Shown here one piece after another: positions 5,241 through 6,605 of a stretch of DNA of 6,605 nt; positions within the stretch are counted from its first letter, which is position 1, and each line of letters begins with the position of its first letter. The notes beneath the pieces were generated by a model. The model saw only the letters and a program-made list of their open reading frames with translations. It was not told the DNA's origin and made no database searches. Source of the stretch: Burkholderiaceae bacterium (lineage in GTDB: Bacteria; Pseudomonadota; Gammaproteobacteria; Burkholderiales; Burkholderiaceae_C); the NCBI GenBank assembly GCA_023268425.1, contig JALRFN010000238.1, positions 1-6,605 on the forward strand. The letters run 5' to 3'. Both the position numbers and the translations under genes were made by a program.

Positions 5241-6605
5241 ATGAAAATCGACTCTGCGGCACATCAGTCTGCCGCCCAGGCCAACCAGGCCGCGCAAACG
5301 CCCGAATTGATGGGCTCCGAAATCCTCGTCAAAGCGCTCCAAGCTGAACAAGTTCAGTACCTCTGGGGTTACCCCGGCGGCGCCGTGCTGTACATCTACG
5401 ACGCGCTGTACAAGCAAGACACCATTCAACACGTGTTGGTTCGCCACGAGCAGGCTGCCGTGCATGCCGCCGACGGCTACGCCCGTGCCACAGGTGACGT
5501 CGGCGTCGCGCTGGTCACTTCTGGCCCAGGCCTGACCAATGCCGTGACCGGCATCGCCACGGCGTACATGGACAGCGTTCCGATGGTCATCATCTCGGGT
5601 CAGGTGCCCACAGCCGCGATCGGTTTGGACGCCTTCCAAGAGTGCGACACCGTCGGCATCACGCGCCCCATCGTCAAGCACAACTTCTTGGTCAAAGACG
5701 TCAAAGATTTGGCGGTGACCCTGAAGAAGGCCTTTCACATCGCTCGCTCAGGCCGCCCAGGCCCGGTGGTGGTGGACATCCCCAAAGACGTGTCCTTCAA
5801 CCGCACCGCGTACGAAGGCTATCCCGAGTCGGTGTCCATGCGCTCGTACAACCCAGTGCGCAAGGGCCACGCGGGTCAGATTCGCAAGGCTTTGCAGTTG
5901 CTGTTGAGCGCCAAGCGGCCCTACATCTACACCGGCGGCGGCGTGGTCTTGGGCAAAGCGGTGCCCGAGCTGCACGAACTGGTCAACCTGCTGAACTACC
6001 CAGTCACCAACACCTTGATGGGTTTGGGGGCCTTCCCGGCGACCGATCGCCGGTTCTTGGGCATGCTGGGCATGCACGGCACGCTGGAAGCCAACCACGC
6101 CATGCAAGAGTGCGATGTTTTGTTGGCAGTGGGCGCACGTTTTGACGATCGCGTGATCGGCAACCCCAAGCACTTTGCGCAAAATGACCGCAAGATCATC
6201 CACATCGACATCGACCCCAGCAGCATCTCCAAGCGCGTGCGCGTGGACGTGCCCATCGTGGGCGACGTGAAAGACGTGTTGGCCGAGTTCAATGCGATGT
6301 TGCGCGAAACGCCCAACCGCATGGACGAAGGCGACTTGAAGGCCTGGTGGGAGCGCATCGAGGGTTTGCGTTCGCGCGATTGCTTGAATTTCGATCGTGG
6401 CAATAAAGACGTGATCAAACCACAGGCTGTGGTGGAGTCGTTGTGGAACATGACCAAAGACGATGATGTCTACATCACGTCTGATGTCGGTCAGCACCAG
6501 ATGTGGGCTGCCCAGTTCTACAAGTTTGACCAGCCGCATTTTCAGGCTTTAAAGCGCCGTAGTATCCGTTTTCATCGTAGCCATGCCACCGAACCTTTTG
6601 ACACG
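5241..6605 (+). CDS. ilvB: acetohydroxy acid synthase large subunit, C-terminus missing
   Basis: This is the catalytic large subunit of acetolactate (acetohydroxy acid) synthase, the thiamine-diphosphate enzyme that begins valine, leucine and isoleucine synthesis. After a variable N-terminus, ELMGSEILVKAL (22-33) leads into the TPP pyrimidine domain: GYPGGAVLYIYDAL (43-56), the catalytic Glu70 in RHEQAAVHAADGYARATG (68-85), TSGPGLTN (93-100) and QVPTAAIGLDAFQE (121-134). The central FAD-type domain is present (for example PYIYTGGGV, GMHGTLEANHAM, VGARFDDRV). The last domain begins with YITSDVGQHQMWAAQFYKFD (411-430). Residue 432 (base 6536) is the last that fits; the expected continuation (RRWINSGGLGTMG and the GDGS TPP/Mg motif) is absent, and the frame stays open through 23 unrelated codons to the window end. 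The family is about 570-600 residues, so roughly a quarter is missing. The symbol could equally be ilvI. ilvH/ilvN would be expected downstream. Confidence 0.93.
   Translation, partial: MKIDSAAHQSAAQANQAAQTPELMGSEILVKALQAEQVQYLWGYPGGAVLYIYDALYKQDTIQHVLVRHEQAAVHAADGYARATGDVGVALVTSGPGLTNAVTGIATAYMDSVPMVIISGQVPTAAIGLDAFQECDTVGITRPIVKHNFLVKDVKDLAVTLKKAFHIARSGRPGPVVVDIPKDVSFNRTAYEGYPESVSMRSYNPVRKGHAGQIRKALQLLLSAKRPYIYTGGGVVLGKAVPELHELVNLLNYPVTNTLMGLGAFPATDRRFLGMLGMHGTLEANHAMQECDVLLAVGARFDDRVIGNPKHFAQNDRKIIHIDIDPSSISKRVRVDVPIVGDVKDVLAEFNAMLRETPNRMDEGDLKAWWERIEGLRSRDCLNFDRGNKDVIKPQAVVESLWNMTKDDDVYITSDVGQHQMWAAQFYKFDQPHFQALKRRSIRFHRSHATEPFDT
6537..6605. other. foreign or chimeric tail interrupting ilvB
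   Basis: From 6537 the sequence no longer encodes acetohydroxy acid synthase in any plus-strand frame; the other two frames meet stops quickly. By count 33 of its 69 bases are G or C, less than in the surrounding genes. The plus ilvB frame stays open (HFQALKRRSI and onward). On the minus strand one frame is open throughout (CQKVRWHGYDENGYYGALK) and another ends at TAA (6551-6549) after RVKRFGGMATMKTDTTAL. None of these is a family I recognise. It may be the edge of an inserted element, a rearrangement, or an assembly join. Confidence 0.7.

Noticed and set aside
5748..6539. Minus-strand open frame (263 codons) opposite ilvB
   Set aside because: Its protein is His/Val-rich without domains and mirrors conserved IlvB codons. 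Its apparent ATG (6539-6537) falls at the foreign junction.
6537..6605. Loss of ilvB homology explained by a simple frameshift or sequencing error
   Set aside because: The two other plus frames (IFRL then stop; FSGFKAP then stop) contain nothing like the expected WINSGGLGTMG stretch, so the sequence itself changes.

Overview
The window looks like a stretch of ordinary chromosome from a betaproteobacterium, most likely order Burkholderiales and perhaps the Comamonadaceae. This rests on the high-GC codon use, on protein sequences that read as typical of that group (COG3146/DUF482 acyltransferase, GlnB, a glutamine-dependent NAD synthetase of about 555 residues, acetohydroxy acid synthase), and on CATAAT/GATAAT-type promoter boxes. 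No lineage search could be run, so the family-level placement is a judgement. No tRNA, rRNA, CRISPR array or recognisable mobile element was found.

Layout. Positions 3-41 hold the last codons of a possible plus-strand gene. It converges on a minus-strand predicted N-acyltransferase (68-1285, GTG start). Divergent from that gene, with only about 43 bases between them, is nadE (1329-2996, plus). It is followed after 66 bases by glnB (3063-3401, plus, GTG start), and a strong hairpin terminator sits at 3430-3458. Converging on this terminator from the other side is a tight minus-strand operon read in the order RDD-family membrane protein (4986-4447), dgkA (4450-4067) and LOG-family phosphoribohydrolase (4067-3477). 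Consecutive genes in it overlap by 4 and 1 bases. The gap 4987-5240 carries a symmetric divergent promoter and a structured leader of about 144 bases for ilvB (5241 onward, plus), the large subunit of acetohydroxy acid synthase.

How the genes relate. nadE and glnB link NAD synthesis, which uses glutamine as the nitrogen donor, to the PII sensor of carbon, nitrogen and energy state. ilvB starts branched-chain amino acid synthesis and is probably controlled through its long leader. The RDD-dgkA-LOG operon combines a small membrane protein, lipid-phosphate recycling and nucleotide metabolism; only co-expression is evident.

The main anomaly is at the right edge. IlvB reads normally to residue 432 (base 6536), and then the sequence stops matching acetohydroxy acid synthase in every plus-strand frame. 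The last 69 bases are also less GC-rich (33 of 69). This is an insertion or rearrangement boundary, or more probably an assembly chimera at a contig end. I see no convincing undescribed system in the window; the ilvB leader and the terminal junction most deserve a second look.
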